DNA of 64,000 nucleotides from Opisthocomus hoazin (lineage: Eukaryota > Chordata > Aves > Opisthocomiformes > Opisthocomidae): positions 10,059,089 through 10,123,088 of the forward strand of contig NC_134431.1 in assembly GCF_030867145.1 (NCBI RefSeq), read 5' to 3'. Under the pieces are notes generated by a model. It saw only the letters and a list, made by a program, of their open reading frames with translations, was not told where the DNA came from and searched no databases. The first letter of the stretch is position 1; each line of letters starts with the position of its first letter. Position numbers and translations under genes: made by a program. Below, one piece after another: positions 36,701 through 46,484 of the stretch.

Positions 36701-36831
36701 TAGTGTTTTATCTCCGAAGTAACAGGTGTTTCCTCATTTGTAGATGTGTGAAACAAGAAATGGAAAGTGACCCTCTTCTCAAACCGGCTAACTCAAACAC
36801 TTTGGGACAAACACTGGACAGCACTGCCTAA
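15524..36831 (+). CDS. STAU1: Staufen 1, double-stranded RNA-binding protein (14 coding exons)
   Basis: STAU1 binds structured mRNAs and works in RNA transport, translational control and Staufen-mediated decay in the cytoplasm. The coding exons are 15524-15716, 16481-16605, 18640-18796, 20453-20591, 21331-21496, 27011-27109, 28461-28673, 29235-29378, 30169-30315, 31123-31195, 33279-33598, 34358-34480, 36030-36115 and 36744-36831. All have AG/GT borders and compatible phases, summing to 2073 nt (690 residues plus stop). Domains are dsRBD1 (about 76-140), dsRBD2 with its proline-rich insert (163-251), dsRBD3 (274-342), dsRBD4 (376-443), a tubulin-binding-type linker, the Staufen-swapping motif (about 539-560) and dsRBD5 (577-650). 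Residues 159 onward match mammalian STAU1 closely, for example [20 protein letters not shown]. The start at 15524 ([10 protein letters not shown]) matches the mammalian long isoform. Unlike that isoform, this model includes dsRBD1, and its C-terminal tail is different. Whether every exon is used in one transcript is inferred. Confidence 0.93.
16481..16605 (+). CDS. STAU1: STAU1 exon 4: first half of dsRBD1, residues 65-106
   Basis: The acceptor is aatctttcag|TTCCTTC and the donor is TCTAAG|GTAAAT. The frame from exon 3 runs straight through: VPSN, then [20 protein letters not shown]. The Met at residue 69 starts a segment almost identical to the known N-terminus of the paralogue STAU2, so an alternative start here is possible. 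This exon is absent from the mammalian STAU1 proteins I know. Confidence 0.88.
18640..18796 (+). CDS. STAU1: STAU1 exon 5: second half of dsRBD1, residues 107-158
   Basis: The acceptor is ctctttttaag|GTGTTT and the donor is AATCCAG|GTAGAA. The exon encodes [19 protein letters not shown] followed by the dsRBD helix [13 protein letters not shown]. The third basic residue of the canonical KKxAK motif is His rather than Lys, which fits the weak RNA binding known for Staufen dsRBD1. The exon exits in phase 1, the same phase as exon 3. Confidence 0.88.
20453..20591 (+). CDS. STAU1: STAU1 exon 6: first part of dsRBD2, residues 159-204
   Basis: The acceptor is tttgtttag|ACAGTG and the donor is CCACG|GTATGT (phase 2 exit). 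It encodes [20 protein letters not shown]. The Met at residue 172 corresponds to the start of the shorter 55-kDa mammalian isoform. An alternative acceptor 4 bases downstream (acag) would break the frame. Confidence 0.92.
21331..21496 (+). CDS. STAU1: STAU1 exon 7: second part of dsRBD2, residues 205-260
   Basis: The acceptor is ctctttgcag|GTACTT and the donor is CCAGAG|GTGGGA. It encodes [20 protein letters not shown] and the helix [17 protein letters not shown], which carries the conserved Ala/Lys pattern of a dsRBD. Confidence 0.93.
21497..27010. other. STAU1: STAU1 intron 7 (5.5 kb)
   Basis: The longest of the late introns. Open frames at 21870-22262 and 22414-23006 have no splice context or recognisable family. 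A 24-G tract lies at 25526-25549. I see nothing else that I can name. Confidence 0.5.
25526..25549 (+). repeat. 24-nt guanine homopolymer
   Basis: An uninterrupted run of 24 G, then A and GG, lies in STAU1 intron 7. It is likely to form G-quadruplexes in DNA and in the pre-mRNA, and is a likely site of length polymorphism or assembly error. Confidence 0.9.
27011..27109 (+). CDS. STAU1: STAU1 exon 8: linker and start of dsRBD3, residues 261-293
   Basis: The acceptor is gcttcttttag|GTTAAC and the donor is TTTGAG|GTATGT. It encodes the acidic linker [11 protein letters not shown] and [20 protein letters not shown], the first helix of dsRBD3. It is 99 nt, phase 0 in and out. Confidence 0.93.
28461..28673 (+). 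CDS. STAU1: STAU1 exon 9: bulk of dsRBD3, residues 294-364
   Basis: The acceptor is ctctgaaacag|GTGACC and the donor is GTGAAG|GTAAGA. It encodes the RNA-contact loop [17 protein letters not shown] and the helix [18 protein letters not shown], which contains the canonical Lys cluster. dsRBD3 and dsRBD4 are the main dsRNA binders in the family. A basic linker ([13 protein letters not shown]) ends the exon. Confidence 0.95.
29235..29378 (+). CDS. STAU1: STAU1 exon 10: first part of dsRBD4, residues 365-412
   Basis: The acceptor is ttctacatag|CTGCAA and the donor is ATGCAG|GTTTGT. It encodes [20 protein letters not shown] and [13 protein letters not shown], a strong match to Staufen dsRBD4. Confidence 0.93.
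30169..30315 (+). CDS. STAU1: STAU1 exon 11: second part of dsRBD4, residues 413-461
   Basis: The acceptor is tctcgaccag|GTGAAA and the donor is GAGAAG|GTAAGA. It encodes [20 protein letters not shown] and [12 protein letters not shown], the RNA-binding helix of dsRBD4 with KKVAK intact, then a Pro/Gln linker. Confidence 0.95.
31123..31195 (+). CDS. STAU1: STAU1 exon 12: linker, residues 462-485
   Basis: The acceptor is tatttttaag|ACACCA and the donor is TCAACTA|GTAAGT (phase 1 exit). It encodes [20 protein letters not shown], the start of the tubulin-binding-type region. A (GT)n tract follows in the intron. Confidence 0.9.
31242..31262 (+). repeat. (GT)n microsatellite
   Basis: About ten GT repeats lie in STAU1 intron 12, just after the exon 12 donor. 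The expressed orientation is GU-rich RNA. Confidence 0.85.
33279..33598 (+). CDS. STAU1: STAU1 exon 13: tubulin-binding region, SSM and start of dsRBD5, residues 486-592
   Basis: The acceptor is ctcttctcag|GTAATA and the donor is ATCCAG|GTAAAT. It encodes [20 protein letters not shown] and [20 protein letters not shown], the Staufen-swapping motif that dimerises with dsRBD5. It continues with [14 protein letters not shown], where dsRBD5 begins. This is the longest coding exon at 320 nt. Confidence 0.95.
34358..34480 (+). CDS. STAU1: STAU1 exon 14: middle of dsRBD5, residues 593-633
   Basis: The acceptor is ctcttcag|GTTGAA and the donor is GATATG|GTATGA. It encodes [20 protein letters not shown] and [14 protein letters not shown]. 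dsRBD5 is the protein-protein contact domain in Staufens. Confidence 0.95.
36030..36115 (+). CDS. STAU1: STAU1 exon 15: end of dsRBD5, residues 634-661
   Basis: The acceptor is ctcttctttag|GCTGCA and the donor is TCTGT|GTGAGT (phase 2). It encodes [20 protein letters not shown] and GNGPMS. If the donor is not used, a TGA follows at once (ATG TCT GTG TGA), giving a form that ends in MSV. Confidence 0.9.
36215..36262 (+). CDS. STAU1: Predicted 48-nt in-frame STAU1 cassette exon
   Basis: The acceptor is gtttttttctttgccag|AAAAGT and the donor is CGAGAGG|GTAGGT. The exon enters and exits in phase 2, so it can be included or skipped without changing the frame. Inclusion would insert a strongly basic peptide ([17 protein letters not shown]) between MS and CVKQEM. 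It is predicted from splice signals, phase and the open frame only, and is not included in the 690-residue count. Confidence 0.5.
36744..36831 (+). CDS. STAU1: STAU1 exon 16: C-terminal tail, residues 662-690, and stop
   Basis: The acceptor is cctcatttgtag|ATGTGT. The frame from exon 15 gives [20 protein letters not shown], then LGQTLDSTA and TAA at 36829-36831. The shared C after MSV agrees with the mammalian end (MSVCGRC), but the rest is longer and different. Confidence 0.8.
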
Positions 36832-37745
36832 AAAAGGCTTTTGACTGGACCCAAACCTGAAAGCACCAGAGAAAATCAAATGCTTCCTATTAATGTAACC
36901 TAACTGTTTTAGAGTGCTACAGTCTTTACAACCTACTGTAGTGTCTAAATCATAACCGTTGCTTTTTCTTCAAACAGTGATAAATTTTTGGTTTCATGAT
37001 GTTGTTTTGATTGAAATGACACTATAAATTTTTCATTTAAAAGTTTCTTAATTGTATCTAGAACAATAGCACAGTTTAGAAACTTTGTCTTCTGAGACTG
37101 ACATGTTATCTGTGAACTAACTCGGGAAGATCATATCCATGTATGTGGTTATTTTGTTTTTATTGAAATAGCAGAGTTTCACTGGAAACAAATTGTGTGC
37201 CCACCATTTTAAGAAGTCCAGTATTTTTGCAAACCTAGCTTAATTATCCAGCGGTTGAATGAATTAAAACACTTTAGGAATTTTAAACTTTGTTTGATCA
37301 TTTTTGGTTAATTTCTAGTTTTCTTGAGGGGGGGGTAGGGGAACTCGAATGCGATGTGACTTTAAATGATCTCTGATCGATGTTTTAACGATTGTGTGTA
37401 TAGATGGCACACAGCTCACTACATTACAGGATATGATCTCAGTGTAGTGCGTATAAAACTGCAGATTGATTTTCCTTGAGTGCTTTATACTGTTTAATTA
37501 CATCTCCATGTAGGGCTGAAAAAAATTACCTATGTTTATATATAAACTGTGTTGCTTTTGATGTTGTGTTATTGCGCACCAAACTGTGCGCAATAAAGTT
37601 TTTTGCATATGGTCCAGGTAAAGCACGATAGCCTTGCAAGTTAAGTACTGCTTCAGTTCATTGTTTACGCTGGAATTTTTTCTCCCCATGGAATGTAAGT
37701 AAAACGTAGTGTTTGTCACCAATAAATGGTAATACTAAATTTTTT
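36832..37745 (+). other. STAU1: STAU1 3'UTR
   Basis: Two AATAAA signals follow the stop codon, at 37592-37597 and 37721-37726. The expected cleavage sites are therefore near 37612 and 37745. The second signal is followed by a T-rich stretch (tttttttttggttaattt) suited to a downstream element. I see no long open frame. Confidence 0.75.
37571..37597 (+). terminator. STAU1: Polyadenylation signal partly inside a 9-bp hairpin
   Basis: ATTGCGCAC (37571-37579), a 6-nt loop, and GTGCGCAAT (37586-37594) form a perfect 9-bp stem. The first three bases of AATAAA (37592-37597) sit in the 3' arm of the stem. Folding of the RNA would mask half of the signal. Downstream use of the second AATAAA at 37721 is the obvious alternative. 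Confidence 0.8.
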
Positions 37746-40700
37746 TTTGGTTAATTTATTCTTGTATGCCACTACAGGGGCTGCTTTTTTATAGGATTTG
37801 TAATGCTTGTGATATAGTACGGGCAGTATTGTAAAGCTATGGAGTAACTGTACAATGGTTATCAATTACATATAAATAACTACTATTTAGTAATGTGGAG
37901 GATGTGGAAACCTAGCAAGAGCAAGGAAATTCAAAAGTAGTGTGGGTACATTTTGTTATTTGTGCCACAGTGTGTTAGTGCAACTGTATTAATGGGAGCT
38001 TAAACTAAAGTTATGATTATGACAAGAAACCTGGCACAGCAGGTTGGTATGATTTCAAAGTTTAAGTCTCTACTTTTAAGTTTCCTTGTTTGCTTGTAAT
38101 TTGAGTCGTAACCTTGCCTTGCACTTAGTAATTTGGGGGGGGAGGGGGGTAGTACTTTCGAAACAAAACTTTCCCTCTAGCAACAAAAACTGGCACCGTA
38201 GACTGACACATGACAGTGTGTCACTTGGATGTGAACTGCGTTCGGTGTGTACTTACCTGGCAATCTGCAGCAGCACTTCCTCAACTCCTCTTCGCAGCAC
38301 ATGTAGTAACTCTTGTCCTAGAAAGCAGTTACTGCATATGCTGTCTCTCAAAGCTAAATGTCTCGGCCATTTTTATTTGTGTTATCAAAAGCAATTGGGC
38401 CACATTAACTGCATACCAAATTCTATTCAATCACGTTGGTTGTGATCATTATAAGCGAGAAAACATTGTAAAGTTTTTTGGGTTTTTTTTTTTTTACATT
38501 TGTAGAACTAAAATGCTGTACATTTAAAAATTAAAAGAAACTTGCTAGGCTGAGGCTTGGTATTGCAAATTCTTACAACTTGGAAACTACTTACCAAACA
38601 ATTTATATTGGAAAACAGATACCACACTGACAGCGGTGTACATGGTCTCCCTGCCTTTGTCCACTGTTACTTAGGAGTTTTCTCTTTGGATGGGTCTAGA
38701 GCCTGTTCTTCTGACTGGTTTGCAGCATTCATTTGTTGATAATGCTGTGCTTCATAGGAACCAGAATTAAGGTACTTTGCCACAGATACCTCTGTTTCAA
38801 TACTCTTAAATGCATCTGTCATTTTAGAGGTGCTGTGTAAGAGAAGGTTCTTTTGTCAAAGACCTTGTGATCACAGCCTCATGACGGAAGACTTCAGGTC
38901 ACTATGTGGATTCTCTAGGTAAGCCAAAGTGACTTCTAGATAAAAGTGTGTTTTTTCTAGAGCACTACAGTCACTTGCTTTTTCTGTTTTCTCCTCCGTG
39001 CTTGATGCAGCAAAGGCTAGGAGGAATGATTACATATTATATGTGATCACCTGAACGCTTTACATGACACTTCTGTTCAACGGATATTAAAATCTTCAAC
39101 AAAGAATACAAATACAAGAAAACCCAGGTGAAGGTGAAATTCTCTGACTGCAGCAGTCTAGCAGGCTAGTACTGTTATAAAGGATGCATTTCTAAGTGCT
39201 AGCAAAGTGCTGTCTCGAGACACCTCACCTTCTTGGATTCTTTCTTTGAACTTCTCACTTTTGTTTTTGGTCTTAAGAAGCCATTCAGCTGCAAGTGAAT
39301 GAGCTGGAGCTTCCAAATATGAGCATCAGTGCACCTTAGCTTGGGCTTCAAGCTACACATTTCAGTAATGATCCCTTTATAGAAAATATAAGTATAGGGT
39401 CTGTTCCAGAATTTCATTCTCATATTCGGGTCTGAATTGGTTAGGGTTGTTCTCCCACAAGTGGATTTTACCTTCTCCCCGTTATGTTAATTGACTCCGC
39501 TTAAATTACCACAAATGTTTTAGTAAATTAATGCATTTTCTCCTATGCTTCCCCAAAAGTATTTGACAATATGGCAGTACTAATCTGAGTGTTCCAGAAC
39601 CTGCTGTACATTTAGTAAATTGTGAAATTTTGCACTCAGAATATTCAGTTCAGCTACAGAGAACTTTCCTTTCATCACTTTCAAATGGGAGTAAGGAAAA
39701 CAACGTATTTAGTCCGATCTATGGAGCTCATAACTATTGTGGTAACAGCAACTGAGATAGTGATCGCATTTCTTTTCAGAATTTACCACGTTATGATCTC
39801 AGCCTCTTAAATCATATAGTCAGTGTTCTGCATGTAGAGCTGCCCTCAGGCCACTGCTCCGAAGTACAGAGGAAGGAGGTCTGATCCCAAGGGGCTTCCA
39901 CTCCGGATTTAGTAACTTGTAACTGGACGATTCCTGAGGAGCAGGTCACTGGGGGACAGGAGATGTGGTGTGGCAGATCGAGTCACTGACTTTCAGTGCA
40001 TTTTAGTCTTGCTCATTTGGACCTTTCTTAATGGCTGCCCACCCTGCTTCCAAATGCGGAGCATACAGGCTCAAAGGAAGTAGCCAGGGAGTTTGGAAGC
40101 CAGATTCTGGAAATACTTATGTTCATTTTCCAGTAGTTCAGCTTGTAAATAAGATCAGCAGAGACCAGACAGTGTAGGTAATACATTTTCCTTCACCAAA
40201 GAAAATGTCCTGTCTGCCTGTACTCCCTCACATGTCTTGACTTTGACAGACTCCAGTCGTCTTGTTGTTGTTTTCTGGTACTGGAAAGGAAGCACTCATT
40301 ACTGCTTTCTCAGATTTCAAAGCCTTCAGATGACATCTAAATTCTAGCAGCTTTTGCATTGCTTTCCGTCAAGCCTCTTCTTACAAGTATACAGCTGCAC
40401 TTCATAGTGGCTCTTGTCAAAAGAATGATGCTGTGCCACTGTTCTTTGAAGCGCTGCAGTCAAATGTCTCATCGTAACGCCCCATGTAAGGGCCTGAAGA
40501 GTGGCTTTGTAGATGTGCTGCATATGAAACCTGACAAATTAAACCTTTTCCTGTGCTGTGTTACCAAGCTTAAAGACTGCTGCTCCAGTCTTCTAGTTTA
40601 AGTAACAAGCTGTGCTCTGGAGTTGGTGTACAAGGAAGGCAGTCCATGTTCATCCAGGGATTTTGGAGCATTATCTGCTTTCTTGAATGGGTCAGTTTGC

Positions 40701-41036
40701 TATCCTTGAGACAGAAACGTGCATCACATGCAAGTTAAAGGGGAATAATGAAAATTGGTCGGGGAATTTTTTTAAAGCAGAATATTTTATTTGTTAGTAG
40801 GAAGTCCTGATACCCCAAAGGAAGAAACACGACTTTTTATGATCCATCATTCTTGGTTTCAGGATGGAGATCTTAAAGAAAAGAAGGATTTATGCAAAAT
40901 TTATTTTTGGGAATGCTGACCTGTAGGATAGCTAAAATGTGCCTACAGAACGAGAAGCAGCGTGCATTCACTGCCATACCTGTTTGTTCCATAACATTAA
41001 AGTACAATCCCATAATTTGTTGTTGGTTTGTTTTAG

Positions 41037-41754
41037 GGCATAGACAGCTGGTATTTCCTTAGGATAAATCCTGTCTTGAAGTACTCAGCTGGGGATTCTG
41101 GAGTCAGCAGGGTAACTACCCTTGTTCTCAATTCTCTGGCCAAATTTTAGTAGCATACAACAGAGTTAAATGTAGCTGTACTTGGAGTTGCAATTATTGT
41201 ATTACCTAAGGATCAAACCAAAATTCTGTTCTAACCCACTGATCAAAGTTAAAAATAGTTTTATTCTGTCATAATGTATAAAGACAAATGGTGCAAGTTC
41301 CAAAAGTGCCTGTGAGAAGGGATAGGGCATGTGTATACTGCTTCACTAGTCATCTTTTGAGAAACAACCATGTAACTGTTTGCTGCTTTTATTTCAAAAG
41401 TCTGCAGATAGAAACCAACAGAATAAGTGCAAATCAATGTAATATCTTCCTTAACGGCTTCTATATTTAAGTCATTTTATTTAGACAACTCCTGTGTTCA
41501 AGCTCAGACAAAGAAATGCTGCTCCAGAGGTGGTTACAAATCTGAAAATACTCAACTTCATCTCTGTGGCTGTGACATGCTGTGTTGCTTCCCTTTATCT
41601 GCTGATTGGATACATACACTTATTTACTACCCAGGAACTTCTGAGCAAGAACCTGAACATCCCATGGAAGGAGGCTGGGGAAAAAACTAAGTTGTTAGAG
41701 CAAATCAAAATATCTAGGGGATTCACTTAATCTCTGGATTAGAATTGAATAAAA
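41037..41754 (+). other. Possible two-exon terminal part of an unknown small membrane protein gene
   Basis: An acceptor (ggtttgttttag|GGCATA) opens a 75-nt segment with no stop that ends at AGCAGG|GTAACT. A second acceptor (cattttatttag|ACAACT at 41485) opens a segment in matching phase 0 that runs to TAA at 41728-41730. AATAAA follows at about 41749. The second part has a hydrophobic stretch (ILNFISVAVTCCVASLYLLI) and a charged tail. No start exon or homologue is recognised. Chance remains quite possible. Confidence 0.25.
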
Positions 41755-44700
41755 GCATACAAATGGTGAATAATACTTATCCATGAGTGTATTTTATTCT
41801 CTGACAAAACAAATTATTTTGTATACCACTAGCAGTATCCTAATGCAACAAAACTGTATTTGATTGAAAATGGAAAAAAATAGTGCTTTTAAACTTTACT
41901 CATTCTCCCACTTCCAATTTCACAGTATTTTTTTTAGCCAGGTACTAATAGAGGATGTTTTAGATTTTAAATGTCCCATTAGTGATGCAGAAAACATTCT
42001 TCACTGAATGTGCTTTTAATACTTTCATCCTCTGCTACCATCCTTTCATTTATCTTTACTATTTCCAGCCCAAAGATAGTCTCTTATGTTTAAATGCTCC
42101 CCCCCTTCAGAAGGGAGATCAATGCTCCCAAAGAAGGCAATCCCAACCCTGTGTTAAGGGACAAAACCTCTGATAAATTTCATGTCAACGTCCAAATGCA
42201 AAATCTGTTTGGGGGCAACTGGGCATCTCTAAAGACACAGATCTGTAGACAGTAGATCACAGTAGGGATAAATATTGGGGTTTGATTGTATTGCTTTCAT
42301 TGTTGTATTCACACAGTAGCTTGGTTTTAACTGACGATTTAGCTCTTGCCTAGAAAAAACAATTGGGAAAGGAAGGCATCACTGGAAAAATAAATCCATT
42401 AGTAGTTTGTCATAAATAAGATTCAGCATAACTTTCATACAAACTGCTGCTACATTTGCATAAAAAGTCTGTAAATTCCCTTTAAAGCTTAAGTAGATAC
42501 AGAGAAGCTTATGTATTAAAATGTTGAGCCACCAAGTTACTTTAGTAATTAAAGTGGATAAAAACTTGAAGAAAATGTGCTGCTTCAAACTCACAAAGGC
42601 TAAATACATTTAAATAAGTGTCTCTAAGCATTCTTAGCAATAACTGTTGTGCTTTCTCTCATACTGTACTAACTTCAAAGGTAACTGGTGTTTTCGGTGA
42701 GTGTTTTAACTTTTTGTATTTCCATGTGCTAAAGCGCTGATGTAGAAATCCAATGCTGATTTTTACTTAAAAGAAAAAAATGTTAAGAGCTCTTACTGTC
42801 TAACCCCTCTCCATTCTGCTTGTCCGTAATTGTATGCAGATAGGGAAGATGTACGTAGATTAAAGTGATGCTTAAACTGGGTCAAATGCAGACCTCTTGT
42901 CATTCATCAGTCAGCTGGATATAACATCACTGATTGTAATGGCCTTTTGCCGCACGCTGGTGCAGTTTTGTTCAGGTTGGACATTAAATAAAGGTAGCCC
43001 GGCTTCAAACAAGCACGTGACAAGTGCTCAAACTGTGAATGTGCACAAGCGTGCATATACTGCGTCTCCAAGCACTTGAGCCCATGGTCCTCTGGGCTAC
43101 CCAGGGAGGGAATGGACGTTGTGGTTCACAGAGGGACGTTTCCAAATTCCCTGTGAATGGTGAATGCTGCCATTGCTTCCTGTTTCCTTGTCTGTCAGTA
43201 ATTTTTGTTGGCACTTAATTTTATGAAGCTGGTTTAGCCTTTAGCTATGCAGCATGCTCATCCCTCCCTTCCTACTAGTGGTTTTACTTCATAAAGACAC
43301 TTGCTCTCTTCCCCTCCCCTTCTCTCCACGATACAAGAGTAACATCTCTTAAAAGCAGGCTTTAAGATTATCAGACTTGAGAGACAGATTCCTGCATCTG
43401 TGAGGTATATGAAGTATCTTTTCTTTCCTTAGAGGGAAACACATTTCAACAAAATGTTCCATGAGGTGTTCCTCCAAATGCAGGAAGAAGTCAAGAGAGC
43501 AAGCTGTACTCGCAGTCGGGGCTGCGTGAAGTCCTGTGCTCTTCACCCGACTACCCTGGAGTGTTGTCAACCTCGGTGTAAAAAAATGCGCTCTGGAAAA
43601 CAGGTCAGCTTCTAGGAGATGCATGTTCTCTTCATCCTGTGCTGCCGACCTTGACACCTCCTGATCCCAGGAAGCCCCTAGCAAGGTTTGTGGTGCCGTC
43701 CTGACTGCAGCTAATAATACACTGCTCAGATGAACTAAACTACTGTTTATTTGTTGAACCAAAGCATTTCCCTCTGAGTTAAATTGAAAAGTCTTGTAAT
43801 GTGTTTGAGTTCTTGCACATGTTCTTTCAACATTGCAGCTGAAAAGCTTGTCCCATGTAAATGGACTAAAACCACTTGGTTATTTTTGCAAGATGAAGAA
43901 GGACGTAAACATTTTTAAGGTCCCTTTGAAGTTAACACCATATTGGTCTATAATTTCCTTTGTCTTTTTGCTCCATCTCTTTCTGACAGAGCAGTGTCTT
44001 TCATCAATGCCTATGTAAAATTCATTTGCTAATAATCAAAAAGAGTAATCTGTAAGCCATCAAAGCTCCCTTCTCCCTCCAAAAATGTTTCCTGTAGTCT
44101 AGCCAATAATTGTGCAAAGTTTTATTGGTGTCATGCAGCACGAGAAATGCTGTATCCTCAGTACAAAGCTGTTAACGAGGCAGTTGCTTATCCAACAGGC
44201 ATTTATTGTTTCCATGTTTTAAATGGTTTATCTGAACTTGGAAATACTGTTGAAAACATTCTGATCAATCTTAAGGCTAACCCTGAACAGATGCATAAAA
44301 TCAGCAAAGGACCCAGTCCTGCAAGGTGGAGCGCTCTGGCTCACCCGAAGACTCACTGCAATGGTTGTACCCTAAAGAACTGCAGCATCCCTAGGGAAGA
44401 TCTGTGTTGATCAGAAAATAAATGCTGGGATTTCTCCGTAGGAGCACTTTATGCCCCTGGTGTTCTGTAGCTACTGACCTCTGAACCTGCTGCTGCAAAT
44501 AGGCCTGAAGATCCTGCTGCAGGCACAACATAGCTCTGATCCATTGCTATCATTTTTGGAAGGAAACCCTTGACAGTCTGTAGGAAGAAGAAAAATAGAA
44601 CTTCATATATGTGCAAATAGGCCTATTAAACTGGTAAATCTGAATACATCTTCCTGTTGGGTCTCTTTTGCTGAAACTCAGCTGGGTCTTTCACAGTCTT

Positions 44701-45419
44701 CATTTGTTTCTAGTTTTAGCTGCAGGCTAGAAAAATTCTGGCTCCACATCTAAACTATGGCAGTTTCTTTCTTACTGCTCTGTAATCCATTCTGTGAATT
44801 TTCTATTTGGAATTTTTTCATATTCCAAAAGCCCAGTGTGTATGATTTGGCAGATGCTCACAAAGATTTCTTTCAATAACCTGTCACTGCGCTTTTTATT
44901 TTATCATAGTGCTCCGCAGAGAAGTTGCTGACCCAACAATTCAGAGAGACCTTTTCATGCTTTTCTTGATGCATACTTTTTTTTAAAAAAATCTATTACA
45001 AAGTTCTATGCTGGAAAAGTACAATCTGTATTAGAAACTTCCTGAGTATTGGAGGCATCTGGTGCTGGGTTTTTAGTTTAGGTTGTTATGGTGGGAAGTC
45101 AGAAGTTGCATCCCAGTTAAAGTCTGGATTTCTTCATATTCAGTTCTGCTTTAAAAAAACACCCTGAACATAACAATGTAGCAGTTGGATGCTGGCATCT
45201 GAAATACTTAATCATTCCATGAGATTAACAAGGCCTTGTCTAGCAATTTAGAAGCATTTCTTCTTTTATCAAGCTTCCCCTTTTTGGGCACTGGAGAAAA
45301 GAAGGATTCTGTGCTAGCACTCAGTGTTGGCATTTAGAAGCTGAAAACATGTCCCTGTGGAGGCTGGCTTGTAATACAAACATTCTTCAGAAGTTGTGGT
45401 ATTTCTAAAATAATGCATG

Positions 45420-46484
45420 TGACTAACTGCCCTTTAACCTTTTACCTTCGCTTTGGCCACTCTTGCAAGGTTGGACAGAGTCATGACTCATACAAGAGCA
45501 ACCACAGGAACACAAGACTGGAGAGGCCCAGCCCAGCACACTGCTGCCCGCAGCTGCAGTGAACAAGTACCCTGTGCAAAAGAAGCGCGTAGCTGTCCCA
45601 TGGGAGATGTGTGTCCTGCAGCCAAAAGTCCTGCTAATCAGCTGCGAAGCAAAGCTTCCACAGATCGGCTGCACTGGCCAGCAACGCCTCACAGAAGACG
45701 TCCCTCTGCAATAACAAGGAGAACTGGGACTTGTGTTCTGACTTTTGCTGCCTCTTGAGGAACTCCCCGAGTTCAATGAGTCTTGCTACAATGAGCCCTG
45801 ACTGAGCTGAAGAACTCATCCAGCTAAAGAGACTCTCAACATGGTTCTGCCAAGAATAAAACCCAGTGAAATCAAGTAAATTCAATACTAAGCTCTGCTG
45901 CAGCTGTTTAACATCACAGACCTTCCCATTTTTCCTTCCTTGCCAAGCTAGGCAACACATCACATTTACAGTTCCTTTTGCGTTGTACACGTGACATGGG
46001 TTTGCAGCGTAACAAGATTAGTTTTGCCTGTAATCCTCTTAAAATGTCCTTCCTTTGATTGCCTTTTCATCTTTTGGTGTTCTGGAACTTGGATTAATGG
46101 GATTGAGATTTATTCCACGGGTCTTGTTTGATAAGCTGCTTTCAAGAATTAGTTGCCTACAAACACATTTGATTGGGAAAAAGCATTTTAATGGTAGCTG
46201 AATTATGCAGTGTTATTCTAAACATAGCATAAGGCCTCTATACGTACTTGGAGAATGTATGTCTCTAGAGTCTACTAGACAAGGAGATGAATAAAACAAG
46301 ATAGGCTTACTTGTTTCAGAGTGTCTAAAACACCTCGTGTGGCTTCCCTAGGCAGATGTGCCAAGCCTTGGCTGTATGTTTGCAAATCAGCCAACAAATT
46401 GACCATGTGCCTTTTCTTGTTCTCATCACATTTCAAGCATTGTCCGTGAACCACCCTTTCCATTGGTCCCACAGGACCTTGCAA
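45420..46484 (-). other. Possible minus-strand coding remnant, unknown family
   Basis: On the minus strand, an open segment ending at 46311 (LPREATRGVLDTLKQ) meets a strong donor (CAA|GTAAGC). A strong acceptor (tttattcttggcag|AACCAT near 45820) opens NHVESLFSWMSSSAQSGLIV in phase 0. Further on, an open frame is broken by one TAG and then resumes as WLQDTHLPWDSYALLL, followed by a hydrophobic end. That last part faintly recalls the BH2-plus-tail pattern of BCL2 proteins. No donor follows the middle segment, so the model is incomplete. It could be a pseudogene or chance. Confidence 0.2.

Noticed and set aside
40359-40610. Overlapping open frames on both strands near 40.4 kb
   Set aside because: Both strands look protein-like over about 60 codons, which shows how easily chance frames arise here. 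Neither has a consistent exon model.
44147-44430. 87-codon plus-strand frame followed by AATAAA
   Set aside because: There is no convincing acceptor or start context and no recognisable family. AATAAA is frequent in AT-rich DNA.
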